From positions 1 to 27,255 of the forward strand of contig NW_026712549.1 in assembly GCF_022539665.2 (NCBI RefSeq): DNA of 27,255 nt, given 5' to 3'. A program made the position numbers and the translations under genes. Below are positions 1-14,539 of this stretch, one piece after another; the first letter of the stretch is position 1; each line of letters starts with the position of its first letter. The notes beneath the pieces were generated by a model that was given only the letters and a program-made list of their open reading frames with translations, ran no database searches and was not told the DNA's origin. This DNA comes from Daphnia carinata (lineage: Eukaryota; Arthropoda; Branchiopoda; Diplostraca; Daphniidae).

Positions 1-3000
1 TTAAATGTAGATCATGAAACTGATTCTATAACACTATATTCACATTGAATACACGTATATTTGATGCTTTTTGAATGTAGATATTGAAACTCACTGTATC
101 ATACCATATTCACATTGAATACACGTATATTTGATGCTGTTTGAATGTAGATATTGAAACTCACTGTATCATACTATATTCACATTGAATACACGTATAT
201 TTGATGCTGTTTGAATGTAGATATTGAAACTCACTGTATCATACTATATTCACATTGAATACACGTATATTTGATACTGTTTGAATGTAGATCATGAAAC
301 TGATTCTATAACACTATATTCACATTGAATACACGTATATTTGATGCTGTTTGAATGTAGATATTGAAACTCACTGTATCATACTATATTCACATTGAAT
401 ACACGTATATTTGATGCTGTTTGAATGTAGATATTGAAACTGATTCTATAACACTATATTCACATTGAATACACGTATATTTGATACTGTTTGAATGTAG
501 ATCATGAAACTGATTCTATAACACTATATTCACATTGAATACACGTATATTTGATACTGTTTGAATGTAGATATTGAAACTGACTGTATAACACTATATT
601 CACATTGAATACACGTATATTTGATGCTGTTTGAATGTAGATATTGAAACTCACTGTATAACACTATATTCACATTGAATACACGTATATTTGATACTGT
701 TTGAATGTAGATCATGAAACTGATTCTATAACACTATATTCACATTGAATACACGTATATTTGATACTGTTTGAATGTAGATCATGAAACTGATTCTATA
801 ACACTATATTCACATTGAATACACGTATATTTGATGCTGTTTGAATGTAGATATTGAAACTCATTCTGTATAACACTATATTCACATTGAATACACGTAT
901 ATTTGATGCTGTTTGAATGTAGATATTGAAACTCACTGTATCATACTATATTCACATTGAATACACGTATATTTGATACTGTTTGAATGTAGATCATGAA
1001 ACTGATTCTATAACACTATATTCACATTGAATACACGTATATTTGATACTGTTTGAATGTAGATCATGAAACTGATTCTATAACACTATATTCACATTGA
1101 ATACACGTATATTTGATGCTGTTTGAATGTAGATATTGAAACTCACTGTATCATACTATATTCACATTGAATACACGTATATTTGATGCTGTTTGAATGT
1201 AGATATTGAAACTGATTCTATAACACTATATTCACATTGAATACACGTATATTTGATGCTGTTTGAATGTAGATATTGAAACTCACTGTATCATACTATA
1301 TTCACATTGAATACACGTATATTTGATGCTGTTTGAATGTAGATATTGAAACTCACTGTATCATACTATATTCACATTGAATACACGTATATTTGATACT
1401 GTTTGAATGTAGATCATGAAACTGATTGTATAACACTATATTCACATTGAATACACGTATATTTGATGCTGTTTGAATGTAGATATTGAAACTCACTCTA
1501 TAACACTATATTCACATTGAATACACGTATATTTGATGCTGTTTGAATGTAGATATTGAAACTCACTGTATCATACTATATTCACATTGAATACACGTAT
1601 ATTTGATACTGTTTGAATGTAGATCATGAAACTGATTCTATAACACTATATTCACATTGAATACACGTATATTTGATACTGTTTGAATGTAGATCATGAA
1701 ACTGATTCTATAACACTATATTCACATTGAATACACGTATATTTGATACTGTTTGAATGTAGATCATGAAACTGATTCTATAACACTATATTCACATTGA
1801 ATACACGTATATTTGATGCTGTTTGAATGTAGATATTGAAACTCACTGTATCATACTATATTCACATTGAATACACGTATATTTGATACTGTTTGAATGT
1901 AGATCATGAAACTGATTCTATAACACTATATTCACATTGAATACACGTATATTTGATACTGTTTGAATGTAGATCATGAAACTGATTCTATAACACTATA
2001 TTCACATTGAATACACGTATATTTGATACTGTTTGAATGTAGATATTGAAACTCACTGTATCATACTATATTCACATTGAATACACGTATATTTGATGCT
2101 GTTTGAATGTAGATATTGAAACTCACTGTATCATACTATATTCACATTGAATACACGTATATTTGATACTGTTTGAATGTAGATATGAAACTGATTCTAT
2201 AACACTATATTCACATTGAATACACGTATATTTGATGCTGTTTGAATGTAGATCATGAAACTGATTCTATAACACTATATTCACATTGAATACACGTATA
2301 TTTGATACTGTTTGAATGTAGATCATGAAACTGATTCTATAACACTATATTCACATTGAATACACGTATATTTGATACTGTTTGAATGTAGATCATGAAA
2401 CTGATTCTATAACACTATATTCACATTGAATACACGTATATTTGATACTGTTTGAATGTAGATCATGAAACTGATTCTATAACACTATATTCACATTGAA
2501 TACACGTATATTTGATGCTGTTTGAATGTAGATATTGAAACTCACTGTATCATACTATATTCACATTGAATACACGTATATTTGATGCTGTTTGAATGTA
2601 GATATTGAAACTCACTGTATCATACTATATTCACATTGAATACACGTATATTTGATGCTGTTTGAATGTAGATATTGAAACTCACTGTATCATACTATAT
2701 TCACATTGAATACACGTATATTTGATACTGTTTGAATGTAGATCATGAAACTGATTCTATAACACTATATTCACATTGAATACACGTATATTTGATGCTG
2801 TTTGAATGTAGATATTGAAACTCACTGTATCATACTATATTCACATTGAATACACGTATATTTGATGCTGTTTGAATGTAGATATTGAAACTCACTGTAT
2901 CATACTATATTCACATTGAATACACGTATATTTGATACTGTTTGAATGTAGATCATGAAACTGATTCTATAACACTATATTCACATTGAATACACGTATA

Positions 3001-6000
3001 TTTGATGCTGTTTGAATGTAGATATTGAAACTCACTGTATCATACTATATTCACATTGAATACACGTATATTTGATACTGTTTGAATGTAGATCATGAAA
3101 CTGATTCTATAACACTATATTCACATTGAATACACGTATATTTGATGCTGTTTGAATGTAGATATTGAAACTCACTGTATCATACTATATTCACATTGAA
3201 TACACGTATATTTGATACTGTTTGAATGTAGATCATGAAACTGATTCTATAACACTATATTCACATTGAATACACGTATATTTGATGCTGTTTGAATGTA
3301 GATCTTGAAACTCACTGTATAACACTATATTCACATTGAATACACGTATATTTGATACTGTTTGAATGTAGATATTGAAACTCACTGTATCATACTATAT
3401 TCACATTGAATACACGTATATTTGATGCTGTTTGAATGTAGATATTGAAACTCACTGTATCATACTATATTCACATTGAATACACGTATATTTGATACTG
3501 TTTAAATGTAGATCATGAAACTGATTCTATAACACTATATTCACATTGAATACACGTATATTTGATGCTGTTTGAATGTAGATATTGAAACTCACTGTAT
3601 CATACTATATTCACATTGAATACACGTATATTTGATACTGTTTGAATGTAGATCATGAAACTGATTATATAACACTATATTCACATTGAATACACGTATA
3701 TTTGATGCTGTTTGAATGTAGATATTGAAACTCACTGTATCATACTATATTCACATTGAATACACGTATATTTGATACTGTTTAAATGTAGATCATGAAA
3801 CTGATTCTATAACACTATATTCACATTGAATACACGTATATTTGATGCTGTTTGAATGTAGATATTGAAACTCACTGTATCATACTATATTCACATTGAA
3901 TACACGTATATTTGATGCTGTTTGAATGTAGATATTGAAACTCACTGTATCATACTATATTCACATTGAATACACGTATATTTGATGCTGTTTGAATGTA
4001 GATATTGAAACTCACTGTATCATACTATATTCACATTGAATACACGTATATTTGATACTGTTTGAATGTAGATCATGAAACTGATTCTATAACACTATAT
4101 TCACATTGAATACACGTATATTTGATGCTGTTTGAATGTAGATATTGAAACTCACTCTATCATACTATATTCACATTGAATACACGTATATTTGATGCTG
4201 TTTGAATGTAGATATTGAAACTCACTGTATCATACTATATTCACATTGAATACACGTATATTTGATGCTGTTTGAATGTAGATATTGAAACTCACTGTAT
4301 CATACTATATTCACATTGAATACACGTATATTTGATACTGTTTGAATGTAGATCATGAAACTGATTCTATAACACTATATTCACATTGAATACACGTATA
4401 TTTGATGCTGTTTGAATGTAGATCATGAAACTGATTCTATAACACTATATTCACATTGAATACACGTATATTTGATGCTGTTTGAATGTAGATATTGAAA
4501 CTCACTGTATCATACTATATTCACATTGAATACACGTATATTTGATACTGTTTGAATGTAGATCATGAAACTGATTCTATAACACTATATTCACATTGAA
4601 TACACGTATATTTGATACTGTTTGAATGTAGATCATGAAACTGATTCTATAACACTATATTCACATTGAATACACGTATATTTGATGCTGTTTGAATGTA
4701 GATATTGAAACTCACTGTATCATACTATATTCACATTGAATACACGTATATTTGATACTGTTTGAATGTAGATCATGAAACTGATTCTATAACACTATAT
4801 TCACATTGAATACACGTATATTTGATGCTGTTTGAATGTAGATATTGAAACTCACTGTATCATACTATATTCACATTGAATACACGTATATTTGATGCTG
4901 TTTGAATGTAGATATTGAAACTCACTGTATCATACTATATTCACATTGAATACACGTATATTTGATACTGTTTGAATGTAGATCATGAAACTGATTCTAT
5001 AACACTATATTCACATTGAATACACGTATATTTGATACTGTTTGAATGTAGATATTGAAACTGATTCTATAACACTATATTCACATTGAATACACGTATA
5101 TTTGATACTGTTTGAATGTAGATATTGAAACTCACTGTATCATACTATATTCACATTGAATACACGTATATTTGATACTGTTTGAATGTAGATCATGAAA
5201 CTGATTCTATAACACTATATTCACATTGAATACACGTATATTTGATACTGTTTGAATGTAGATATTGAAACTGACTGTATAATACTATATTCACATTGAA
5301 TACACGTATATTTGATACTGTTTGAATGTAGATCATGAAACTGATTCTATAACACTATATTCACATTGAATACACGTATATTTGATGCTGTTTGAATGTA
5401 GATATTGAAACTCACTGTATCATACTATATTCACATTGAATACACGTATATTTGATACTGTTTGAATGTAGATCATGAAACTGATTCTATAACACTATAT
5501 TCACATTGAATACACGTATATTTGATACTGTTTGAATGTAGATCATGAAACTGATTCTATAACACTATATTCACATTGAATACACGTATATTTGATGCTG
5601 TTTGAATGTAGATATTGAAACTCACTGTATCATACTATATTCACATTGAATACACGTATATTTGATGCTGTTTGAATGTAGATATTGAAACTCACTGTAT
5701 CATACTATATTCACATTGAATACACGTATATTTGATACTGTTTGAATGTAGATCATGAAACTGATTCTATAACACTATATTCACATTGAATACACGTATA
5801 TTTGATGCTGTTTGAATGTAGATATTGAAACTCATTGTATCATACTATATTCACATTGAATACACGTATATTTGATACTGTTTGAATGTAGATCATGAAA
5901 CTGATTCTATAACACTATATTCACATTGAATACACGTATATTTGATGCTGTTTGAATGTAGATATTGAAACTCATTGTATCATACTATATTCACATTGAA

Positions 6001-9000
6001 TACACGTATATTTGATGCTGTTTGAATGTAGATATTGAAACTCACTGTATCACACTATATTCACATTGAATACACGTATATTTGATACTGTTTGAATGTA
6101 GATCATGAAACTGATTCTATAACAATATATTCACATTGAATACACGTATATTTGATGCTGTTTGAATGTAGATCATGAAACTCACTGTATCATACTATAT
6201 TCACATTGAATACACGTATATTTGATACTGTTTGAATGTAGATCATGAAACTGATTCTATAACACTATATTCACATTGAATACACGTATATTTGATGCTG
6301 TTTGAATGTAGATATTGAAACTCACTGTATAACACTATATTCACATTGAATACACGTATATTTGATGCTGTTTGAATGTAGATATTGAAACTCACTGTAT
6401 CATACTATATTCACATTGAATACACGTATATTTGATACTGTTTGAATGTAGATCATGAAACTGATTCTATAACACTATATTCACATTGAATACACGTATA
6501 TTTGATGCTGTTTGAATGTAGATATTGAAACTCACCGTATCATACTATATTCACATTGAATACACGTATATTTGATACTGTTTGAATGTAGATCATGAAA
6601 CTGATTCTATAACACTATATTCACATTGAATACACGTATATTTGATGCTGTTTGAATGTAGATATTGAAACTCACTGTATCATACTATATTCACATTGAA
6701 TACACGTATATTTGATGCTGTTTGAATGTAGATATTGAAACTCACTGTATCATACTATATTCACATTGAATACACGTATATTTGATGCTGTTTGAATGTA
6801 GATATTGAAACTCACTGTATCATAGTATATTCACATTGAATACACGTATATTTGATACTGTTTGAATGTAGATCATGAAACTGATTCTATAACACTATAT
6901 TCACATTGAATACACGTATATTTGATGCTGTTTGAATGTAGATATTGAAACTCACGGTATCATACTATATTCACATTGAATACACGTATATTTGATACTG
7001 TTTGAATGTAGATCATGAAACTGATTCTATAACACTATATTCACATTGAATACACGTATATTTGATGCTGTTTGAATGTAGATATTGAAACTCACTGTAT
7101 CATACTATATTCACATTGAATACACGTATATTTGATACTGTTTGAATGTAGATATTGAAACTCACCGTGTCATACTATATTCACATTGAATACACGTATA
7201 TTTGATACTGTTTGAATGTAGATCATGAAACTGATTCTATAACACTATATTCACATTGAATACACGTATATTTGATACTGTTTGAATGTAGATCATGAAA
7301 CTGATTCTATAACACTATATTCACATTGAATACACGTATATTTGATACTGTTTGAATGTAGATCATGAAACTGATTCTATAACACTATATTCACATTGAA
7401 TACACGTATATTTGATACTGTTTGAATGTAGATATTGAAACTCATTGTATCATACTATATTCACATTGAATACACGTATATTTGATACTGTTTGAATGTA
7501 GATCATGAAACTGATTCTATAACACTATATTCACATTGAATACACGTATATTTGATGCTGTTTGAATGTAGATATTGAAACTCACTGTATCATACTATAT
7601 TCACATTGAATACACGTATATTTGATACTGTTTGAATGTAGATCATGAAACTGATTCTATAACTCTATATTCACATTGAATACACGTATATTTGATACTG
7701 TTTGAATGTAGATCATGAAACTGATTCTATAACACTATATATACATTGAATACACGTATATTTGATGCTGTTTGAATGTAGATCATGAAACTGATTCTAT
7801 AACACTATATTCACATTGAATACACGTATATTTGATGCTGTTTGAATGTAGATACTGAAACTCACTGTATTATACTATATTTACATTGAATACACGTATA
7901 TTTGATACTGTTGGAATGTAGATCATGAAACTGATTCTACAACACTATATTCACATTGAATACACGTATATTTGATGCTGTTTGAATGTAGATATTGAAA
8001 CTCACTGTTTCCTACTATATTCACATTGAATACACGTATATTTGATACTGTTTGAATGTAGATCATGAAACTGATTCTATAACACTATATTCACATTGAA
8101 TACACGTATATTTGATGCTGTTTGAATGTAGATATTGAAACTCACTGTATCATACTATATTCACATTGAATACACGTATATTTGATGCTGTTTGAATGTA
8201 GATATTGAAACTCACTGTATCATACTATATTCACATTGAATACACGTATATTTGATACTGTTTGAATGTAGATATTGAAACTCATTGTATCATACTATAT
8301 TCACATTGAATACACGTATATTTGATACTGTTTGAATGTAGATCATGAAACTGATTCTATAACACTATATTCACATTGAATACACGTATATTTGAAGCTG
8401 TTTGAATGTAGATATTGAAACTCACTCTATCATACTATATTCACATTGAATACACGTATATTTGATGCTGTTTGAATGTAGATATTGAAACTCACTGTTA
8501 TCACACTATATTCACATTGAATACACGTATATTTGATGCTGTTTGAATGTAGATCATGAAACTGATTCTATAACACTATATTCACATTGAATACACGTAT
8601 ATTTGATGCTGTTTGAATGTAGATATTGAAACTCATTGTATCATACTATATTCACATTGAATACACGTATATTTGATACTGTTTGAATGTAGATCATGAA
8701 ACTGATTCTATAACACTATATTCACATTGAATACACGTATATTTGATACTGTTTAAATGTAGATCATGAAACTGATTCTATAACACTATATTCACATTGA
8801 ATACACGTATATTTGATACTGTTTGAATGTAGATCATGAAACTGATTCTATAACACTATATTCACATTGAATACACGTATATTTGATGCTGTTTGAATGT
8901 AGATATTGAAACTCATTGTATTATACTATATTCACATTGAATACACGTATATTTGATACTGTTGGAATGTAGATCATGAAACTGATTCTATAACACTATA

Positions 9001-9480
9001 TTCACATTGAATACACGTATATTTGATGCTGTTTGAATGTAGATATTGAAACTCACTGTTTCCTACTATATTCACATTCAATACACGTATATTTGATGCT
9101 GTTTGAATGTAGATCATGAAACTGATTCTATAACACTATATTCACATTGAATACACGTATATTTGATGCTGTTTGAATGTAGATATTGAAACTCACTGTA
9201 TCATACTATATTCACATTGAATACACGTATATTTGATGCTGTTTGAATGTAGATATTGAAACTCACTGTATCATACTATATTCACATTGAATACACGTAT
9301 ATTTGATGCTGTTTGAATGTAGATATTGAAACTCACTGTATCATACTATATTCACATTGAATACACGTATATTTGATACTGTTTGAATGTAGATCATGAA
9401 ACTGATTCTATAACACTATATTCACATTGAATACACGTATATTTGATGCTGTTTGAATGTAGATATTGAAACTCACTGTA

Positions 9481-9545
9481 TCATACTATATTCACATTGA
9501 ATAAAACTCACTGTTTCATACTATATTCACATTGAATACTCGTAT
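9481..9545. repeat. Truncated satellite monomer
   Basis: Around 9503 the sequence jumps from ATTGAATA straight to AAACTCACTG, losing about 35 bp of a monomer and shifting the register. The next monomer has CTCGTAT in place of CACGTAT. It is an internal deletion scar within an otherwise regular array. Confidence 0.85.
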
Positions 9546-12500
9546 ATTTGATGCTGTTTGAATGTAGATATTGAAACTCACTGTATCATACTATTTTCAC
9601 ATTGAATACACGTATATTTGATACTGTTTGAATGTAGATCATGAAACTGATTCTATAACACTATATTCACATTGAATACACGTATATTTGATGCTGTTTG
9701 AATGTAGATATTGAAACTGATTGTATCATACTATATTCACATTGAATACACGTATATTTGATACTGTTTGAATGTAGATATTGAAACTCACTGTATCATA
9801 CTATATTCACATTGAATACACGTATATTTGATACTGTTTGAATGTAGATCATGAAACTGATTCTATAACACTATATTCACATTGAATACACGTATATTTG
9901 ATGCTGTTTGAATGTAGATATTGAAACTCACTGTATCATACTATATTCACATTGAATACACGTATATTTGATGCTGTTTGAATGTAGATATTGAAACTCA
10001 TTGTATCATACTATATTCACATTGAATACACGTATATTTGATACTGTTTGAATGTAGATCATGAAACTGATTCTATAACACTATATTCACATTGAATACA
10101 CGTATATTTGATGCTGTTTGAATGTAGATATTGAAACTCACTGTATCATACTATATTCACATTGAATACACGTATATTTGATACTGTTTGAATGTAGATC
10201 ATGAAACTGATTCTATAACACTATATTCACATTGAATACACGTATATTTGATACTGTTTGAATGTAGATCATGAAACTGATTCTATAACACTATATTCAC
10301 ATTGAATACACGTATATTTGATGCTGTTTGAATGTAGATATTGAAACTCACTGTATCATACTATATTCACATTGAATACACGTATATTTGATACTGTTTG
10401 AATGTAGATCATGAAACTGATTCTATAACACTATATTCACATTGAATACACGTATATTTGATGCTGTTTGAATGTAGATATTGAAACTCACTGTATCATA
10501 CTATATTCACATTGAATACACGTATATTTGATGCTGTTTGAATGTAGATATTGAAACTCACTGTATCATACTATATTCACATTGAATACACGTATATTTG
10601 ATACTGTTTGAATGTAGATATTGAAACTGACTCTATAACACTATATTCACATTGAATACACGTATATTTGATGCTGTTTGAATGTAGATATTGAAACTCA
10701 CTGTATCATACTATATTCACATTGAATACACGTATATTTGATGCTGTTTGAATGTAGATATTGAAACTGATTCTATAACACTATATTCACATTGAATACA
10801 CGTATATTTGATGCTGTTTGAATGTAGATATTGAAACTCACTGTATCATACTATATTCACATTGAATACACGTATATTTGATGCTGTTTGAATGTAGATA
10901 TTGAAACTCACTGTATCATACTATATTCACATTGAATACACGTATATTTGATACTGTTTGAATGTAGATCATTGAAACTGATACTATAACACTATATTCA
11001 CATTGAATACACGTATATTTGATACTGTTTGAATGTAGATATTGAAACTCACTGTATCACACTATATTCACATTGAATACACGTATATTTGATGCTGTTT
11101 GAATGTAGATATTGAAACTCACTGTATCATACTATATTCACATTGAATACACGTATATTTGATACTGTTTGAATGTAGATCATGAAACTCACTGAATCAT
11201 ACTATATTCACATTGAATACACGTATATTTGATGCTGTTTGAATGTAGATATTGAAACTCACTGTATCATACTATATTCACATTGAATACACGTATATTT
11301 GATACTGTTTGAATGTAGATCATGAAACTGATTCTATAACACTATATTCACATTGAATACACGTATATTTGATACTGTTTGAATGTAGATCATGAAACTG
11401 ATTCTATAATACTATATTCACATTGAATACACGTATATTTGATACTGTTTGAATGTAGATATGAAACTGATTCTATAACACTATATTCACATTGAATACA
11501 CGTATATTTGATGCTGTTTGAATGTAGATATTGAAACTCACTGTATCATACTATATTCACATTGAATACACGTATATTTGATACTGTTTGAATGTAGATA
11601 TTGAAACTCACTGTATCACACTATATTCACATTGAATACACGTATATTTGATACTGTTTGAATGTAGATATTGAAACTCATTGTATCATACTATATTCAC
11701 ATTGAATACACGTATATTTGATACTGTTTGAATGTAGATCATGAAACTGATTCTATAACACTATATTCACATTGAATACACGTATATTTGATGCTGTTTG
11801 AATGTAGATATTGAAACTCACTGTATCATACTATATTCACATTGAATACACGTATATTTGATGCTGTTTGAATGTAGATATTGAAACTCACTGTATCATA
11901 CTATATTCACATTGAATACACGTATATTTGATACTGTTTGAATGTAGATCATGAAACTGATTCTATAACACTATATTCACATTGAATACACGTATATTTG
12001 ATGCTGTTTGAATGTAGATATTGAAACTCACTGTATCATACTATATTCACATTGAATACACGTATATTTGATGCTGTTTGAATGTAGATATTGAAACTCA
12101 CTGTATCATACTATATTCACATTGAATACACGTATATTTGATACTGTTTGAATGTAGATATTGAAACTCACTGTATCATACTATATTCACATTGAATACA
12201 CGTATATTTGATGCTGTTTGAATGTAGATATTGAAACTCACTGTATCATACTATATTCACATTGAATACACGTATATTTGATACTGTTTGAATGTAGATC
12301 ATGAAACTGATTCTATAACACTATATTCACATTGAATACACGTATATTTGATACTGTTTGAATGTAGATCATGAAACTGATTCTATAACACTATATTCAC
12401 ATTGAATACACGTATATTTGATGCTGTTTGAATGTAGATATTGAAACTCACTGTATCATACTATATTCACATTGAATACACGTATATTTGATGCTGTTTG

Positions 12501-13456
12501 AATGTAGATATTGAAACTCACTGTATCATACTATATTCACATTGAATACACGTATATTTGATACTGTTTGAATGTAGATCATGAAACTGATTCTATAACA
12601 CTATATTCACATTGAATACACGTATATTTGATACTGTTTGAATGTAGATATTGAAACTCACTGTATCATACTATATTCACATTGAATACACGTATATTTG
12701 ATGCTGTTTGAATGTAGATATTGAAACTCACTGTATCATACTATATTCACATTGACTACACGTATATTTGATACTGTTTGAATATAGATCATGAAACTGA
12801 TTCTATAACACTATATTCATATTGAATACACGTATATTTGATGCTGTTTGAATGTAGATATTGAAACTCACTGTATCATACTATATTCACATTGAATACA
12901 CGTATATTTGATACTGTTTGAATGTAGATATTGAAACTCACTGTATCACACTATATTCACATTGAATACACGTATATTTGATACTGTTTGAATGTAGATC
13001 ATGAAACTGATTCTATAACACTATATTCACATTGAATACACGTATATTTGATACTGTTTGAATGTAGATCATGAAACTGATTCTATAACACTATATTCAC
13101 ATTGAATACACGTATATTTGATGCTGTTTGAATGTAGATATTGAAACTCACTGTATCATACTATATTCACATTGAATACACGTATATTTGATACTGTTTG
13201 AATGTAGATCATGAAACTGATTCTATAACACTATATTCACATTGAATACACGTATATTTGATGCTGTTTGAATGTAGATATTGAAACTCACTGTATCATA
13301 CTATATTCACATTGAATACACGTATATTTGATGCTGTTTGAATGTAGATATTGAAACTCACTGTATCATACTATATTCACATTGAATACACGTATATTTG
13401 ATACTGTTTGAATGTAGATCATGAAACTGATACTATAACACTATATTCACATTGAA

Positions 13457-13610
13457 TACACGTATAATTGATACTGTTTGAATGTAGTATATTTGATGCT
13501 GTTTGAATGTAGATATTGAAACTCACTGTATCATACTATATTCACATTGAATACACGTATATTTGATACTGTTTGAATGTAGATCATTGAAACTGATACT
13601 ATAACACTCA
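13457..13610. repeat. Disturbed satellite monomers next to the Helitron
   Basis: The last monomers before the insertion are irregular. One has the rare variant CGTATAATTGAT (13461-13472). It is followed by a jump at 13487 from GAATGTAG directly to TATATTTGATG, which omits about 42 bp. The final monomer carries GATCATTGAAACTGATAC and breaks off after ATAACACT, followed by CA, at the element boundary. Confidence 0.85.
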
Positions 13611-13625
13611 TCACGTGTTTTTTTT

Positions 13626-13704
13626 CTACCTGGAAAAAGGTTCGACTACCTGAAAAAAGGTTCGACTACCTGAAAAAGGTTCGACTACCTGAAAAAAGGT
13701 TCGA
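13626..13704 (+). repeat. 5' subterminal tandem repeat, about 20 bp x 4
   Basis: Four units of CTACCTGAAAAAAGGTTCGA (units at 13626, 13646, 13666 and 13685; the first has GG for GA and the third is one A shorter) lie just inside the left end, after a T-run. They are followed by CCTGCCTACGGCTCAGCTTA and ACCTTTTCCC. Diverged copies of this block occur near the 3' end. Subterminal repeats of this kind could be transposase-binding sites (inference). Confidence 0.9.
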
Positions 13705-13816
13705 CCTGCCTACGGCTCAGCTTAACCTTTTCCCATTTTATGTTTTTCCTTTTATTAGTCATTTCCAATCACCACATTTCGCATTTTAGCAATCCTTTCC
13801 ACCATCATTGACACAT

Positions 13817-13824
13817 TGACGTCA
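13817..13824. promoter_or_regulatory. CRE-like palindrome TGACGTCA
   Basis: A perfect CREB/ATF-type octamer lies about 200 bp inside the left end and about 60 bp upstream of a good 5' splice site (AAG|GTAAGC, GT at 13886). This is the arrangement expected of a promoter with a short non-coding first exon. Promoter activity is inference from one motif and the donor site. Confidence 0.35.
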
Positions 13825-14437
13825 GACGAAATTCAGCTACCAAACGACGTAGAAAAAATCGTCCGGCTGTCATGTTTTAACTAAGGTAAGCGATTTCTTA
13901 TACCACATTTTTTCCTAAAATTCAACATTTCTGTTTGTTTCAATATAATTTTCATTTGAACAGGTGATAATTCAGTTGCCAGTAGTTTGTTTTGATGTCT
14001 CTTAGCTCTCCCAAAAGACAGCCATTGGATGTATTGTAATAGAAAACGTTTTTTTTCCTGCACAATTAAACAGGTAACATCCTACATTCAAATTTATATA
14101 ACTCATTTGCAGATATTAGCCTGCAACAAGTTACATTACCCTCAAGTTAACGTTGTTCAACTTTTTCAACATTGTCCAGTTGAACGGGCTTGGCATTTCT
14201 AATTCAGTTTTATTTTTAGATGTGTAAATGTTTGTGTTGACTAATTTACTATTGCCTACATTCCAGAACAGCAGTGGCATCATCTGAAGTCAACAAATTT
14301 CTTTCGCTCACATTTGATCAACAAAAGGCAATGTCACCTTATACGTGCACAGCACTACTGGTCTACGATAGTAATCTTTTACATTAAGTTTAACAAAACA
14401 TGTTTGCTTAAGGTATTCAACATGTATTTTTCATCAG

Positions 14438-14539
14438 GTACCTCAAACCTCCACATATAAACATTCAACAGGAACCTCCATCCTCACCCGCTCTTCACTT
14501 CCACTTCAGTTCTCCTTCAACAGGTGTTGATATGGTATG
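14438..14539 (+). other. Possible internal exon (102 nt)
   Basis: Bounded by a good acceptor (TGTATTTTTCATCAG, ending 14437) and a good donor (TATG|GTAAGC, GT at 14540-14541). One of its three frames (starting at the second base) is open throughout and rich in Pro, Ser and His. In that frame, splicing to the next acceptor at 14616 would meet a stop at once. It may be non-coding leader or a captured exon. Confidence 0.28.

Larger units (their letters stand above)
1..13610. repeat. 70-bp satellite array, left arm
   Basis: About 194 head-to-tail monomers with a 70-bp period (for example the phrase TTGATGCTGTTTGAATG recurs at 131 and 201). Two monomer types coexist. Type A has GATGCT, then GATATTGAAACTCACTG, then TATCATAC. 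Type B has GATACT, then GATCATGAAACTGATTC, then TATAACAC. The remaining roughly 45 bp, including CACATTGAATACACGTATAT, is almost invariant. A and B follow each other without a fixed period, and some monomers are A/B recombinants (411-480, 551-620). Homogeneity is very high, as in a satellite maintained by unequal exchange and gene conversion. A centromeric or heterochromatic location is inference only. Short open frames inside it are chance. Confidence 0.98.

Noticed and set aside
530-715. 61-codon minus-strand open frame in the satellite
   Set aside because: It is a by-product of stop-free stretches in three monomers and its peptide is just the translated repeat.
1-13610. CRISPR-like pattern: constant block alternating with a variable block
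   Set aside because: The variable block has only two main forms repeated many times, no unique spacers exist, and the context is eukaryotic satellite DNA.
13881-14063. 60-codon minus-strand open frame
   Set aside because: It is short, in AT-rich DNA, with no motif or neighbouring splice structure on that strand to support it.
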